Source of the DNA: Azospirillum tabaci
Lineage (GTDB): Bacteria; Pseudomonadota; Alphaproteobacteria; Azospirillales; Azospirillaceae
Direction: 5' to 3'
DNA: 64,000 nt
Assembly: GCF_014596085.1 (NCBI RefSeq)
Contig: NZ_JACCJY010000002.1
Coordinates: 310,001 to 374,000 of the forward strand
Notes under the pieces: generated by a model
What the model was told of the DNA's origin: nothing
Databases searched by the model: none
The model's input: only the letters and a program-made list of their open reading frames with translations
Part shown: positions 55,430 to 63,962 of the stretch, one piece after another
Layout: every line of letters begins with the position of its first letter
Position numbering within the stretch: the stretch's first letter is position 1
Made by a program: the position numbers and the translations under genes

Positions 55430-56227
55430 ATGGCAGACGCGGTTGCCCGCCGGACGATACTGGCCTTGGCGCTCGCCGGAATAACGGCGGGCGGCCTGCC
55501 GTCGTCCGGCCTCGCGGCAACCGCCGACTCCGTGACCGCTCCGCTGACCGTCAGGGTCGGCGCCTACGAGTTTCCTCCCTACGTCACCGAATCCGGCGGC
55601 GGCGTCACGCAATCCCTGCTCGACCTGCTGAACGCGGAGCAGACCGACTTCCGATTCGAGCTGGTCCGCACCTCCCCCCAGCGGCGCTACGAGGACATGG
55701 AGCGTGGCCGCTTCGACATGATGGCCTTCGAAAGCCTCGCCTGGGGTTGGAAGGGGCGCCCCGTGGAGGCCTCGCGGGTGTATCTTCACGATGCGGAGGT
55801 ATTCGTCGCCAAGGCCGGTCCCGGCATGGACCAGAGCTACTTCGACCGGCTGGACGACAAGACGATCCTGGGGCGGCTCGGTTACCATTACGCCTTCGCC
55901 GGCATGACCGCCGACCCGGAGGTCCTGGAGAAGCGCTTCAACACCCGGCTGACCGTCACGCATGAGGGCAACGTGCGCAGCGTCGCCGCCGGACGCGCCG
56001 CGCTGGCCATCGTCACGCGCTCCTTCCTGGCGCAGTTCCTGAAGGCCAACCCCGACATGGCGCCGCTGCTCCTGGTGTCCGACCGCACCGACCAGATCTA
56101 CGAGCACACTATCCTGGTCCGCCGCGACGGTCCGGTCAGCGCGGCCTGGGTGAACGGCACGCTCGACCGGCTGGAGCGCAGCGGCGCCCTGCCGGCGCTG
56201 TGGACCCGCCAGGGAATCGTCCCGTGA
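55430..56227 (+). CDS. periplasmic substrate-binding-like protein coupled to SiaA
   Basis: A 265-residue exported protein with a Tat- or Sec-type signal (VARRTILALALAGITAGGLP). The mature part is a bacterial extracellular solute-binding (family 3) fold: LTVRVGAYEFPPYVTESGGGVTQSLLDLLNAE, ERGRFDMMAFESLAWGWKGRP and VRSVAAGRAALAIVTRS. No ABC permease is adjacent, so a sensory rather than a transport role is likely. Its stop overlaps the GTG start of the SiaA gene (GTGA). The ATG at 55430 overlaps its own GAGG; a GTG at 55406 is an alternative. Confidence 0.85.
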   Translation: MADAVARRTILALALAGITAGGLPSSGLAATADSVTAPLTVRVGAYEFPPYVTESGGGVTQSLLDLLNAEQTDFRFELVRTSPQRRYEDMERGRFDMMAFESLAWGWKGRPVEASRVYLHDAEVFVAKAGPGMDQSYFDRLDDKTILGRLGYHYAFAGMTADPEVLEKRFNTRLTVTHEGNVRSVAAGRAALAIVTRSFLAQFLKANPDMAPLLLVSDRTDQIYEHTILVRRDGPVSAAWVNGTLDRLERSGALPALWTRQGIVP

Positions 56228-57798
56228 CCGAACTGCGCTCCCTCGCCGTTGGACGGCATGACCGTTCGCTGCTGACCCGCATCGGCAGCGTCATCCTGGT
56301 CACCGCCGCCGCCGTGGGAATGGTCGCCGTGGCCGTGTCGGCCAACGTGGTGGAGCATCAGCAGTTCTCGGCGCTGACCAAGCGGGCGCAGCTGGTCGCC
56401 GCCATGCAGACGGACGCGCTGGCCAACCCGATCTGGGAAATTGACGACCGCGCTGTCCGCAACATCATCGATTCGCTGCGCGAGCGCGACCCGGCCATTC
56501 TCGCCGTCTCCGTCTTCGAGCCGGGGCGCAGCGAACCGATGGCGGTTTCCGGCGACCCCAGGGTCGTGGCCGATTCCACCATGGTCGAGAAGGCCATCGA
56601 CCTGCGGGGGCGCGACGGAGTGACCCGGCAGGTGGGGACTCTGCGCCTGCTCTATTCGACCGAGGAAATCCACCGGAACACGCTGGACGCGCTGCTGCCG
56701 GTGGTCGGGCTGCTTCTGCTGTCCTTGGTCACCGCGATCGCCATCATCAGCGTCATGCTGAACCGCGTCGTGCTGGGCCCGCTGCGGCGCCTGACCCAAG
56801 CGACCCAGGCGGTGTCCCGCGGCGATTACGGCGCCCGCCTCGCCTCCGAGCGGGAGGACGAGATCGGCGTCCTGACCAAGACCTTCAACCGCATGGCCGA
56901 GACGGTCCAGGACTACACCCAGACCCTGGAATCCCGTGTCCAGGAGCGGACGGAGGCTCTGGCCGACATCAACCGCCGCATCATGGACAGCATCAACTAC
57001 GCCCAACTGATCCAATCCTCCATCCTGCCGAAACCGGAGGTTCTGGAGGGCGGGCTGGCCCAGCATTTCGTCCTGTGGCGGCCGCGCGACGTGGTCAGTG
57101 GCGACTTCTACTATTACCGCGAGGTCGAGGACGGCTTCCTGATCGGCGTGGCCGACTGCACGGGCCATGGTGTCCCTGGCGCCTTCATGACGATGACGGC
57201 CAGCGCGGTGCTGAACAACGTGGTGGACGGCATGGGCGCCGCCGATCCCGCGGCGCTGCTCGCCATGGTGGACGGCAAGGTGCGGGCGGCGCTGCACCAG
57301 GACGGGGACGCGGCAAGCTGGGAGGGCGGCTTCGACAACGGGCTGGACCTGGCGCTGTGCTACGTCCAGCCGGCGCAGCGGCGGCTCGTCTATTCCGGTG
57401 CCCGCCTGCCTCTGGCCATCGCCGGTCCGGACGGGTTGACCGAGATCCGCGCCGACCGCCGCAGCCTGGGCTACCGCGCGTCCGGCCCGACCCCGGCCTT
57501 CACGAATCACAGCCTGGAGCTTCGGCCGGACCAGACCTTCTACATCTGCACCGACGGGCTGACCGACCAATGCGGCGGGGAGCGGGGGCGGAGTTTCGGG
57601 AAGCGCCGGCTGCACGGTGTGGTCGAGGAGTGCAGCGTGCTGCCGCTCGACCGGCAGAAGGAGCGCATCGAGGCCTGCCTGTCCGGCTTCCAGGGCGATC
57701 GCCCGCAGCGCGACGACATCACCATGGTCGGCTTCCGCGTCCGGCTGGCCGGCGACCCGGCGGCCCCGACGCGGAACACCCTGTGGGAAATCGCGTAA
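56224..57798 (+). CDS. siaA: SiaA-like membrane PP2C-type phosphatase with HAMP domain
   Basis: A 524-residue protein. Two transmembrane helices (about 24-46 and 160-183) flank a periplasmic sensor region, then a HAMP domain (VLGPLRRLTQATQAVSRGDYGARL) and a SpoIIE/PP2C phosphatase domain (about 270-520). The metal-binding Asp residues appear in DVVSGDFYYYREVEDGFLIGVADCTGHGVPGAFMTM, FYICTDGLTDQ and RDDITMVGF. SiaA in Pseudomonas dephosphorylates SiaC. SiaB and SiaC genes lie 2 kb away on the opposite strand. The start is GTG in overlap with the binding-protein stop, so the two should be made together. Confidence 0.9.
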   Translation: MTELRSLAVGRHDRSLLTRIGSVILVTAAAVGMVAVAVSANVVEHQQFSALTKRAQLVAAMQTDALANPIWEIDDRAVRNIIDSLRERDPAILAVSVFEPGRSEPMAVSGDPRVVADSTMVEKAIDLRGRDGVTRQVGTLRLLYSTEEIHRNTLDALLPVVGLLLLSLVTAIAIISVMLNRVVLGPLRRLTQATQAVSRGDYGARLASEREDEIGVLTKTFNRMAETVQDYTQTLESRVQERTEALADINRRIMDSINYAQLIQSSILPKPEVLEGGLAQHFVLWRPRDVVSGDFYYYREVEDGFLIGVADCTGHGVPGAFMTMTASAVLNNVVDGMGAADPAALLAMVDGKVRAALHQDGDAASWEGGFDNGLDLALCYVQPAQRRLVYSGARLPLAIAGPDGLTEIRADRRSLGYRASGPTPAFTNHSLELRPDQTFYICTDGLTDQCGGERGRSFGKRRLHGVVEECSVLPLDRQKERIEACLSGFQGDRPQRDDITMVGFRVRLAGDPAAPTRNTLWEIA

Positions 57799-57935
57799 CT
57801 GCTTTCGTGAGGATTGCGTAATGCTGCAGCAGGGGACCTTCGCGGGCCGAAGTCGCTCGACCTACCATTCGAATTCATATAGTTTTCGCGCCGGCCCTGT
57901 GAACAATAAGCACCGGTAACGGGGGAGCAGAGGGG

Positions 57936-58667
57936 ATGGCGGCCGTTACGATCGTTGTCGTCGAGGACGAAGCGTCTCTGCGACGTGACATGATCGAATA
58001 CCTGCGCAGTTGCGGCTTCGATGCGGTCGGGGCGAAGAATGGGCGCGAACTGGACGAACAGATCGCCTCACGCCCGGTCTCCTTGGTTGTTCTCGACGTC
58101 AATCTTCCGGGTGAGGACGGATTCAAGATCGCCACGCGGCTGCGCGAAAATCCCGCCATCGGAATCATTATGGTGACTGCCCGCGGCTCCACCGTGGACC
58201 GGGTGGTCGGGCTGGAATTGGGCGCCGACGCCTATCTGGTGAAACCCGTCGAGATGCGTGAGCTGGAGGCCCAGGCCAAGGCCCTGCTCCGCCGTCTGGA
58301 GACCAGCAACGGCGCCACCACCTCGCCGGCCCCGCAATCCTCCAGCCAGCCCGCGACGGACGAGGCGAGCTGGATTCTGGACGCCACGGCCTGGGCGCTG
58401 ACCAGCCCGGCGGGCGTGCGGGTGAGCCTGACGAGCATGGAGATGAAGCTGGTCTCGCTGCTGGCCGGGCAGGCCCGTCAGCCGGCGACCCGCGACCAGA
58501 TTTCGGTGGCGCTCTACAACCGCCGCTGGAACCCCGACGATCGTTCCATCGACACGGTGGTCGGTCGCCTGCGCCACAAGGTGGAAAACGCGATCGGCGA
58601 AACCGCCCCGGTCAAATCGGTCCACGGCGTGGGCTATGTGTTCTCCGCGCCGGTCCGGGTGATCTGA
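57936..58667 (+). CDS. OmpR-family response regulator
   Basis: A 243-residue response regulator. The receiver has the acidic pair ED (about 10-11), phospho-acceptor Asp54 in VVLDVNLPGEDG, Thr in MVTARGS and Lys in LVKPVE. A Ser/Pro linker leads to a winged-helix DNA-binding domain (SLTSMEMKLVSLLAGQARQPATRDQISVALYNRRWNPDDRSIDTVVGRLRHKVE). A GGGGAGCAGAGGGG run precedes the ATG. It follows siaA by 137 bp and converges with the histidine kinase gene (6 bp gap), its probable partner. Confidence 0.93.
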   Translation: MAAVTIVVVEDEASLRRDMIEYLRSCGFDAVGAKNGRELDEQIASRPVSLVVLDVNLPGEDGFKIATRLRENPAIGIIMVTARGSTVDRVVGLELGADAYLVKPVEMRELEAQAKALLRRLETSNGATTSPAPQSSSQPATDEASWILDATAWALTSPAGVRVSLTSMEMKLVSLLAGQARQPATRDQISVALYNRRWNPDDRSIDTVVGRLRHKVENAIGETAPVKSVHGVGYVFSAPVRVI

Positions 58668-58673
58668 GGCGGT

Positions 58674-59723
58674 TCAGGCGGAGGCATCGTCCGGAGGGGT
58701 GCTCCTCGGAAAGGTCAGGACGAAGCGCGTGCCCTGCCCCGGCGCGCTGTCCACCGAAATCGCCCCCTTCAGCGCTCCGACCGCCAGATTGTGCACGATG
58801 TGCAGGCCGAGCCCGCTGCCCCCCTCGCCGCGCCGGGTGGTGAAGAAGGGATCGAAGATCCGCGGCAGATGGTCCGCCGGAATGCCCCGGCCATCGTCGC
58901 TGTAGACCAGGCGCACGGTTCCTGGCTCCGGTTCCTGCACCGTAATCGTCAAGGCGCCGCCCTGCCCCTCCGCGCCCTGCGCGTCGACGAAGGCGTGGGT
59001 GACGGAATTCATCACGAGGTTGGTCAGGATCTGCGACAGGGCACCCGGATAGCTGTCAACCACCAGCCCGTCCGGGCAGGACACGGAGATGGTGTGCCGG
59101 CCCTGGCGGAGCTTCGGCTCCAGGCTGACCAGCGTCTCCTGGATGTAGCGGTTGAGATTCACCGCCCGCCGCTCGGCGCTGGCGCGGTCCACCGCCACCT
59201 GCTTGAAGCTGGCGATCAGCTTGGCCGCCCGCTCGCAATTGGTGAGGATCAGCGCCGTGGTGTCGGTGGCGGTGGCCAGATAGCGGGAGAAGTCCGCCTT
59301 GCTCAGCTCTCCGGACTGGGCGCGCCGGCGCAACCCGGCGGTGGCGTCGGACAGATGCGACGCGCAGGACACGGCGATGCCCACGGGGGTGTTGATCTCA
59401 TGCGCCACCCCGGCCACCAGAGCGCCGAGCGACGCCAGCTTCTCGGCGCGGACCATCGCCTCCTGGGCTTCGCGCAGGTCGGCCAGCGCGGTTTCCGCTT
59501 CCTGCCGGCGGCGCTCCAGCTCCTGGTTGGCGGAGCCGATCTGCGCCTGAAGCCGGTCGCTGACCCGGACCAGCCGGCGCTGCTCGCGCGTGCTGCGCTG
59601 GAACGCCTCCACCAGCGCCTCGAAATCGGCGCGCAGCTCCGGCGCGGCGGCGCCCAGCCTCTCCCCCAGAAGGCGGGCCTGCTCGATGGCCTGCTCCTCA
59701 GCGGCGAAGAGGTTGAAGGTCAT
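58674..59723 (-). CDS. soluble histidine kinase of the Sia-like module
   Basis: A 349-residue cytoplasmic kinase. An N-terminal helical region (1-95) with a coiled coil leads to the H-box LASLGALVAGVAHEINTPVG (His108) and an HATPase domain with N-box LVMNSVTHAF, G1 SDDGRGIPADHLPRIF, F-box FFTTRRGEGGSG and G2 GLGLHIVHNLAVG. There is no membrane span or PAS domain. Its ATG overlaps the siaC stop by four bases (ATGA), which is the place held by the diguanylate cyclase gene siaD in Pseudomonas, so SiaC is a likely direct controller of this kinase. Confidence 0.9.
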   Translation of the reverse strand: MTFNLFAAEEQAIEQARLLGERLGAAAPELRADFEALVEAFQRSTREQRRLVRVSDRLQAQIGSANQELERRRQEAETALADLREAQEAMVRAEKLASLGALVAGVAHEINTPVGIAVSCASHLSDATAGLRRRAQSGELSKADFSRYLATATDTTALILTNCERAAKLIASFKQVAVDRASAERRAVNLNRYIQETLVSLEPKLRQGRHTISVSCPDGLVVDSYPGALSQILTNLVMNSVTHAFVDAQGAEGQGGALTITVQEPEPGTVRLVYSDDGRGIPADHLPRIFDPFFTTRRGEGGSGLGLHIVHNLAVGALKGAISVDSAPGQGTRFVLTFPRSTPPDDASA

Positions 59724-60118
59724 GACGCCCCGTCTGCCGGGATCTGTTTGAGCGTGAAGGCGACGTGCTGCAGATCCTCGGCGAAATCCTCGCCCAGTTC
59801 CTGCATGGAATCGTCGTTTTCCTCGTAGCACCAGGTCACGGAGATGCTGCGCCCTTCGCTGGCCGCCGTCTCCAGCATCTGGAAGATGTTCATCAGGGCC
59901 TTCGCGCTGGAGCTGTTGAAATACAGCAGTTCCATGTCGAAGCGGATGGGGTGGCCGCCCGCCTCGGCGAGAAAGGCGCGGAGCGATGCGAAGATCGGGC
60001 CGAAGAAGGTCGCCACGTCGTCGGGATAGGACTCGCCGCTGAGGCGGAGCACGCCTTGGGAGAAGTCGAAATCGACTTCGGGCGTCCGGCCCGTCGCGGG
60101 CAATTTCAGGGATTCCAT
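59720..60118 (-). CDS. siaC: SiaC-family regulatory phosphoprotein (DUF1987)
   Basis: A 132-residue protein of the DUF1987 (SiaC) family: SLKLPATGRTPEVDFDFSQGVLRLSGESYPDDVATFFGPIF matches the family start, which is why I prefer ATG 60118; a GTG at 60136 with a better RBS (GAGAG) would add 6 residues. In Pseudomonas SiaC the kinase SiaB phosphorylates a Thr in an NTSS motif; here the stretch is YFNSSSAK (residues 67-73), with Ser at that place. It starts 26 bp (or 8 bp) after siaB and overlaps the kinase gene by 4 bp. Confidence 0.88.
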   Translation of the reverse strand: MESLKLPATGRTPEVDFDFSQGVLRLSGESYPDDVATFFGPIFASLRAFLAEAGGHPIRFDMELLYFNSSSAKALMNIFQMLETAASEGRSISVTWCYEENDDSMQELGEDFAEDLQHVAFTLKQIPADGAS

Positions 60119-60144
60119 GGTCGTCCGGATGTCCACAGCCGCTC

Positions 60145-60696
60145 TCAGATCCGAGCCTTGAGACAGAAGAAGCTCTTGCCTTCGTCCAATTCGAGGAAAT
60201 CATACTCGATGGGTTCGCTGGCGCGGCGCGCAATCTCGATCAACCCGATGTTGGCGCCCCGTGCGCCCTCTTCCGGGGTTTCGCGCAGCTGCTCCCGGTA
60301 ATAGGTCTTGATCGCGTCCTTGTCCAAGCCCTTCAGATACTCCAGCCGTTCGCGCAGGCGCGGAACGTCGGCGTTGTACACGGTGTTGCCGCAAACGATG
60401 AAGACCTTCCCGCCTTCCATGCCGATGGTGACCATGCCGGCGCTCAGTTCGACCGGCTTCTCGCGCGCGCCGGTCACCTTCTCGGCGGAGTAACGGATGA
60501 TGTTCTGCATCTGCTCGACAAAGACGGCGAAGACCCGGCGGACCGTCGGGCCGTCGGTTTCTTCCAGAGTCATCTTTTCACGCAACGCCTCGCCCAGGGA
60601 ATAGAGTATCCCCTCGGACAGATAGCCGCTGAATGAGAAAATGATGCCTTTCTCGTCGAGGTCCCGTTTGATCCCGGCATATTGCTGAGCGAGCAT
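60145..60696 (-). CDS. siaB: SiaB-family protein kinase
   Basis: A 183-residue protein that in Pseudomonas phosphorylates SiaC. It has the family pattern FSFSGYLSEGILYSLGEALREKM, VFAVFVEQMQNIIRYSAE, GMVTIGMEGGKVFIVCGNTV and the C-terminal GANIGLIEIARRASEPIEYDFLELDEGKSFFCLKA, like a GHKL-type ATPase (N in MQNIIRYS; GxxG near the end). ATG at 60696 was used; a GTG at 60708 is possible. It opens the siaB-siaC-kinase operon on the minus strand. The promoter must lie in 60697-60867. Confidence 0.88.
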   Translation of the reverse strand: MLAQQYAGIKRDLDEKGIIFSFSGYLSEGILYSLGEALREKMTLEETDGPTVRRVFAVFVEQMQNIIRYSAEKVTGAREKPVELSAGMVTIGMEGGKVFIVCGNTVYNADVPRLRERLEYLKGLDKDAIKTYYREQLRETPEEGARGANIGLIEIARRASEPIEYDFLELDEGKSFFCLKARI

Positions 60697-60867
60697 AATG
60701 GAGTCCACGGTTCTTCCGTTGGAGTGCGAAAAGGCCGCCCGCCGCATCTGAAGAGTCCGGACCGGTTTCCGGCAATCGCGTCGGCCTTGTTATGAACACG
60801 TTACATTTCCGTCCGCGGCGCTGAAAGGATTATCAGGGGTGAGCGGTGGCGGACCGGCCTTGCGCGT

Positions 60868-62643
60868 TCAGCTTTTCATGGGAAGGCGAACGCGGAAGAC
60901 ACTGCCCTGCCCGACCATGCTCTCGGCGCTGATCGAGCCGCCATGCAGCAGGATGATCTGCCGCACCGTGTGCAGCCCGATTCCCGTCCCCGGCACACCC
61001 GCCGACCCGGTTCCCCGATAATGCCGCTCGAACAGCAGGGGCAATTCGTGCTGCGGGATGCCGCGGCCCTGGTCCGCCACCTCCACCACCGCCATGCCGG
61101 CGTCAGACAGCCCGCGCACGGTGATGCGGCAGTCGCCGTCCGAATATTTGAAGGCGTTGTTCAGAAGGTTGCTGAACAGCATGCCCAGCAGGTGCCCGTC
61201 GGCCATCACCATCGGCGGCAACCGGTCCAGATCCAGGTGGAAGTCGCAGCCGATGTAAGCGGTGCGGAAGGGTTCCGTCACCGAGTGCAGCAGCGCCCTC
61301 AGGTCGACCTCCGCCCGCTGCACCCTCAGCGTCCCGGCCTGAAGCCGCTCGTCGGTCAGATGGGTGTCGATCAACCCGGTCAGCCGCTGAACGCTGCTGC
61401 GGATGACGCGCAGCCGTTCCAACGAGTCCGGGGTCTCCCGCTCCGCCCGCAGGGTCAGCATCTGAGCGGCGCTGTCGATGATGGCCAGCGGGGTGCGGAA
61501 TTCGTGGCTGACCATGGTGACGAACTGGCGCTGCTGCTCGCGGGCGACCAGCTCCGCCTCCAGCGCCCGCTCCACCCGCTCCTTGGCCGCGACCAGAGCG
61601 GCTTGGTTGGCGGCCAGCTCGGCCGTCCGCTCACCAACGCGCCGTTCCAGCGATTGGTTCAGCGCCACCAGATCCTCGTACAGGCACACATTGTCGAAGC
61701 CGATGATGACACGGGCGCAGAACAGCTCCAGCAACCGATGATCGTCTTCGCGATAAGGCTCGCTCCGCTCCAGGGCGAAGACCGTCGTCCCATGCTCCCG
61801 CGTGCGGAAGGCCAGGATGCAGCGGGATGACCCGAAACTGCTCTGCTGCGTCTCGAAGGCGGAAATCACCTGGGCGGTCAGGTCGGGCTCCAGCGTGTCG
61901 GAAGCGGGTCGCCCGACGAACCGCGCGAAGCGTCCGGAGCCGGCGACCACGGAGGCCCGCGTCTTGCCGTCGCCGCGGTCCACCAGCCGGCAGGCCAGAA
62001 CGGCGCCGCCGCTGTTGTCCACGACCTTGCTGAGCTGGTCCACCAGCTCTTCCACCAGCGTGCGCATGGAGCGGGTTTCGAACAGCGGGGCGGAGGCGAC
62101 GAGGATGCGCTCCAGCCCCTGGCGGTGCCGTTCGATGGTCACGATGTCGCGCCACGCCCGCAGCCCGCTGACCAGCGTCGTGAACAGGCGCTGGGCGGTG
62201 AGCTCGCTTTTGGCCTTGTAGTCGTTGATGTCGTAGGCGACGACCACGTCCCGCTCCGGCGCCTGCCCAGGCTGGCCGGTGCGCAGAATGATGCGCATGC
62301 GGTGGTTGTTCAGATCCTCGCGGATGAAGCGGACCAGACGCAGGCCGGCGTCGTCCGTCTCCATCACCACGTCGAGCAGGGCCACCGGAATGTCCGGGCG
62401 GGTCAGCAGAAGCGACCGGGCAGCCGCTGCGGATAGGGCGCTGACCACTTCGAACGGCCGGTCTTCGAACTCGAAATCGCGCAGCAGCACCTCGGTCATG
62501 GTGTGGACCTGGGGATCGTCGTCGACCACCAGCACCGGCCAGGGGTCCGCCGGGCGGGCGTTGGCCGCGGAGTCGTCGGCAATCCCATCGTCGGGGCCGA
62601 ACAACGGCTCATCGTCCAGACCTTCGTCCATATCCTGGCCCAT
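60868..62643 (-). CDS. REC-DUF3369-histidine kinase
   Basis: A 591-residue cytoplasmic hybrid kinase. The N-terminal receiver (VLVVDDDPQVHTMTEVLL, phospho-acceptor Asp91 in ALLDVVMETDD, KxxE-like YKAKSELTAQRLF) is followed by a DUF3369/GAF-like domain (about 170-330), a coiled coil, the H-box FVTMVSHEFRTPLAIIDS (around residue 370) and an HATPase (MLFSNLLNNAFKYSD, DQGRGIPQHELPLLF, GTGIGLHTVRQIILLHGG). GGAGGAG lies 5 nt before the ATG at 62643. It lies upstream of siaB on the same strand, 171 bp apart, and may be read through into that operon. Confidence 0.92.
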   Translation of the reverse strand: MGQDMDEGLDDEPLFGPDDGIADDSAANARPADPWPVLVVDDDPQVHTMTEVLLRDFEFEDRPFEVVSALSAAAARSLLLTRPDIPVALLDVVMETDDAGLRLVRFIREDLNNHRMRIILRTGQPGQAPERDVVVAYDINDYKAKSELTAQRLFTTLVSGLRAWRDIVTIERHRQGLERILVASAPLFETRSMRTLVEELVDQLSKVVDNSGGAVLACRLVDRGDGKTRASVVAGSGRFARFVGRPASDTLEPDLTAQVISAFETQQSSFGSSRCILAFRTREHGTTVFALERSEPYREDDHRLLELFCARVIIGFDNVCLYEDLVALNQSLERRVGERTAELAANQAALVAAKERVERALEAELVAREQQRQFVTMVSHEFRTPLAIIDSAAQMLTLRAERETPDSLERLRVIRSSVQRLTGLIDTHLTDERLQAGTLRVQRAEVDLRALLHSVTEPFRTAYIGCDFHLDLDRLPPMVMADGHLLGMLFSNLLNNAFKYSDGDCRITVRGLSDAGMAVVEVADQGRGIPQHELPLLFERHYRGTGSAGVPGTGIGLHTVRQIILLHGGSISAESMVGQGSVFRVRLPMKS

Positions 62644-62872
62644 GGTCTCCTCCACGCATGACCTACCCAAATCGTTCCGCATCGACGGACAAGGAAGGCA
62701 CCAAAGCGGTACGAGACCTAAGCCCACCCGTCCAGGGCTGTAGCAAATTGTCACAAAACGCCATGCATTAGAGGCACCTAGCACCAATTTGGGCGGATTC
62801 TGCCCTTTGATGAATACCCAGGTATTACCGTTATCTTTTATACTCTCCGAAAACGAGGGAGTTTGCCCGCGT

Positions 62873-63943
62873 ATGGACATGGACCTCAGGGGTGGGAACC
62901 TCAAAAACGGGGATTCCAATGGTAGGGACCTGAACGCTGCCCTCACCAGCCGGTGCGCGGCGTTCCGCCGGTTCCTGTCGCGCTTCGACCACCGTCCCGG
63001 TGCGTCGCGGGCCGCGGACCCGCCGGCCAGCCTGCCGGTGCGCGCCATGCTTCTCGGCCTGCTGTCCAGCCGGCGACAGGCGCACACGCGCCGCCTGTGG
63101 GCGCGATGGCTGGAGCCGGTGATGCTGCGCGATCCGGTCCTGTTGTCGGTCGCGGACCCGCTGCCCGGCTGCATCCGCGTTCTCGACACCGCCGGCTGGT
63201 GGCCGGCCCTGTCGCGGCGCATGGACGATCTGTCGGCCACCGTGCAGAACCGCCTGGACAACCGGCTGGCCGAAGGCGCCCTGGACCGGGTGCTCGCCTC
63301 TCCGGAGATGGTGAACTGGGCGGAAGTCTTGCGCGACCGCTCGCTGGCCGTCCTGGACGCGCTGCGCACCGATCCCACCGCGCTCGCCCTGTTTCTGGAA
63401 GAGGCCAACAGCCACCGCATGCGTGCCGCCAGCACCCTGGCGATTCCCGGCGGCGTCGCGGCGCTCCGACCGTTGGACGGCACGGACGTGGACACGCTGA
63501 CCGCCGCGCTGCGCCTGTCCGACGGATGGCGGACGCTGGGCGGGCGGGCGCCGGACATGGAGATCGACGAGTTGCTGGCTTGCGTGCGCGGCGCGCTGTC
63601 CAACGACAGCGTCCCGCCGGAGGCGATGGCCTTGTTCGCGGTGGCCGGTCTCTACACGCGCCGCGACCCCCTACTCGGCGCGGCGCTGCGGGCGCTGCTG
63701 CCGCTGCCGCTGGTCGATTCCGCCGCCGCATGGCTGACGGCGCACAGCGAGGAGACGGATGGCGGCGCTTCGGGCTTACCGGTGCTCGGCGGCAGCACGG
63801 CGCACGGCTCCGACCGCGGGCTGCGGGACCTGTTCGAAGCCGCGCGGCGTTCCGGACAGTCCCTGTCCGCGCCACCGGCCGGACAGCTGGCGCCCCCCCT
63901 GGCCGGGGTGATGAACGCCTCCGGCACTCCGGGCGGGCGCTGA
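62873..63943 (+). CDS. protein of unknown function
   Basis: A 356-residue protein, Arg/Ala/Leu-rich, without signal peptide or membrane span: FRRFLSRFDHRPGASRAADPPASLPVRAMLLGLLSSRRQAHTRRLWARWLEPVMLRDPVLLSVAD, later LFALFAVAGLYTRRDPLLGAALRALLPLPLVDSAAAWLT-like helices. It seems all-helical. I recognise no family. The start is uncertain: ATG 62873 follows GAGGGAG at 12 nt; ATG 62879 and ATG 62810 are alternatives. Codon use agrees with a real gene. A further gene starts 20 bp after its stop, so it may open an operon that runs off the window. Confidence 0.65.
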   Translation: MDMDLRGGNLKNGDSNGRDLNAALTSRCAAFRRFLSRFDHRPGASRAADPPASLPVRAMLLGLLSSRRQAHTRRLWARWLEPVMLRDPVLLSVADPLPGCIRVLDTAGWWPALSRRMDDLSATVQNRLDNRLAEGALDRVLASPEMVNWAEVLRDRSLAVLDALRTDPTALALFLEEANSHRMRAASTLAIPGGVAALRPLDGTDVDTLTAALRLSDGWRTLGGRAPDMEIDELLACVRGALSNDSVPPEAMALFAVAGLYTRRDPLLGAALRALLPLPLVDSAAAWLTAHSEETDGGASGLPVLGGSTAHGSDRGLRDLFEAARRSGQSLSAPPAGQLAPPLAGVMNASGTPGGR

Positions 63944-63962
63944 TGGTTCGGATGGTGACGCG

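Noticed and set aside
60868-63603. In-frame extension of the REC-DUF3369 kinase to 911 codons
   Set aside because: The extra 320 residues are Arg/Ser-rich without domains, overlap the plus-strand gene at 62873, and an ideal GGAGGAG RBS marks the ATG at 62643.
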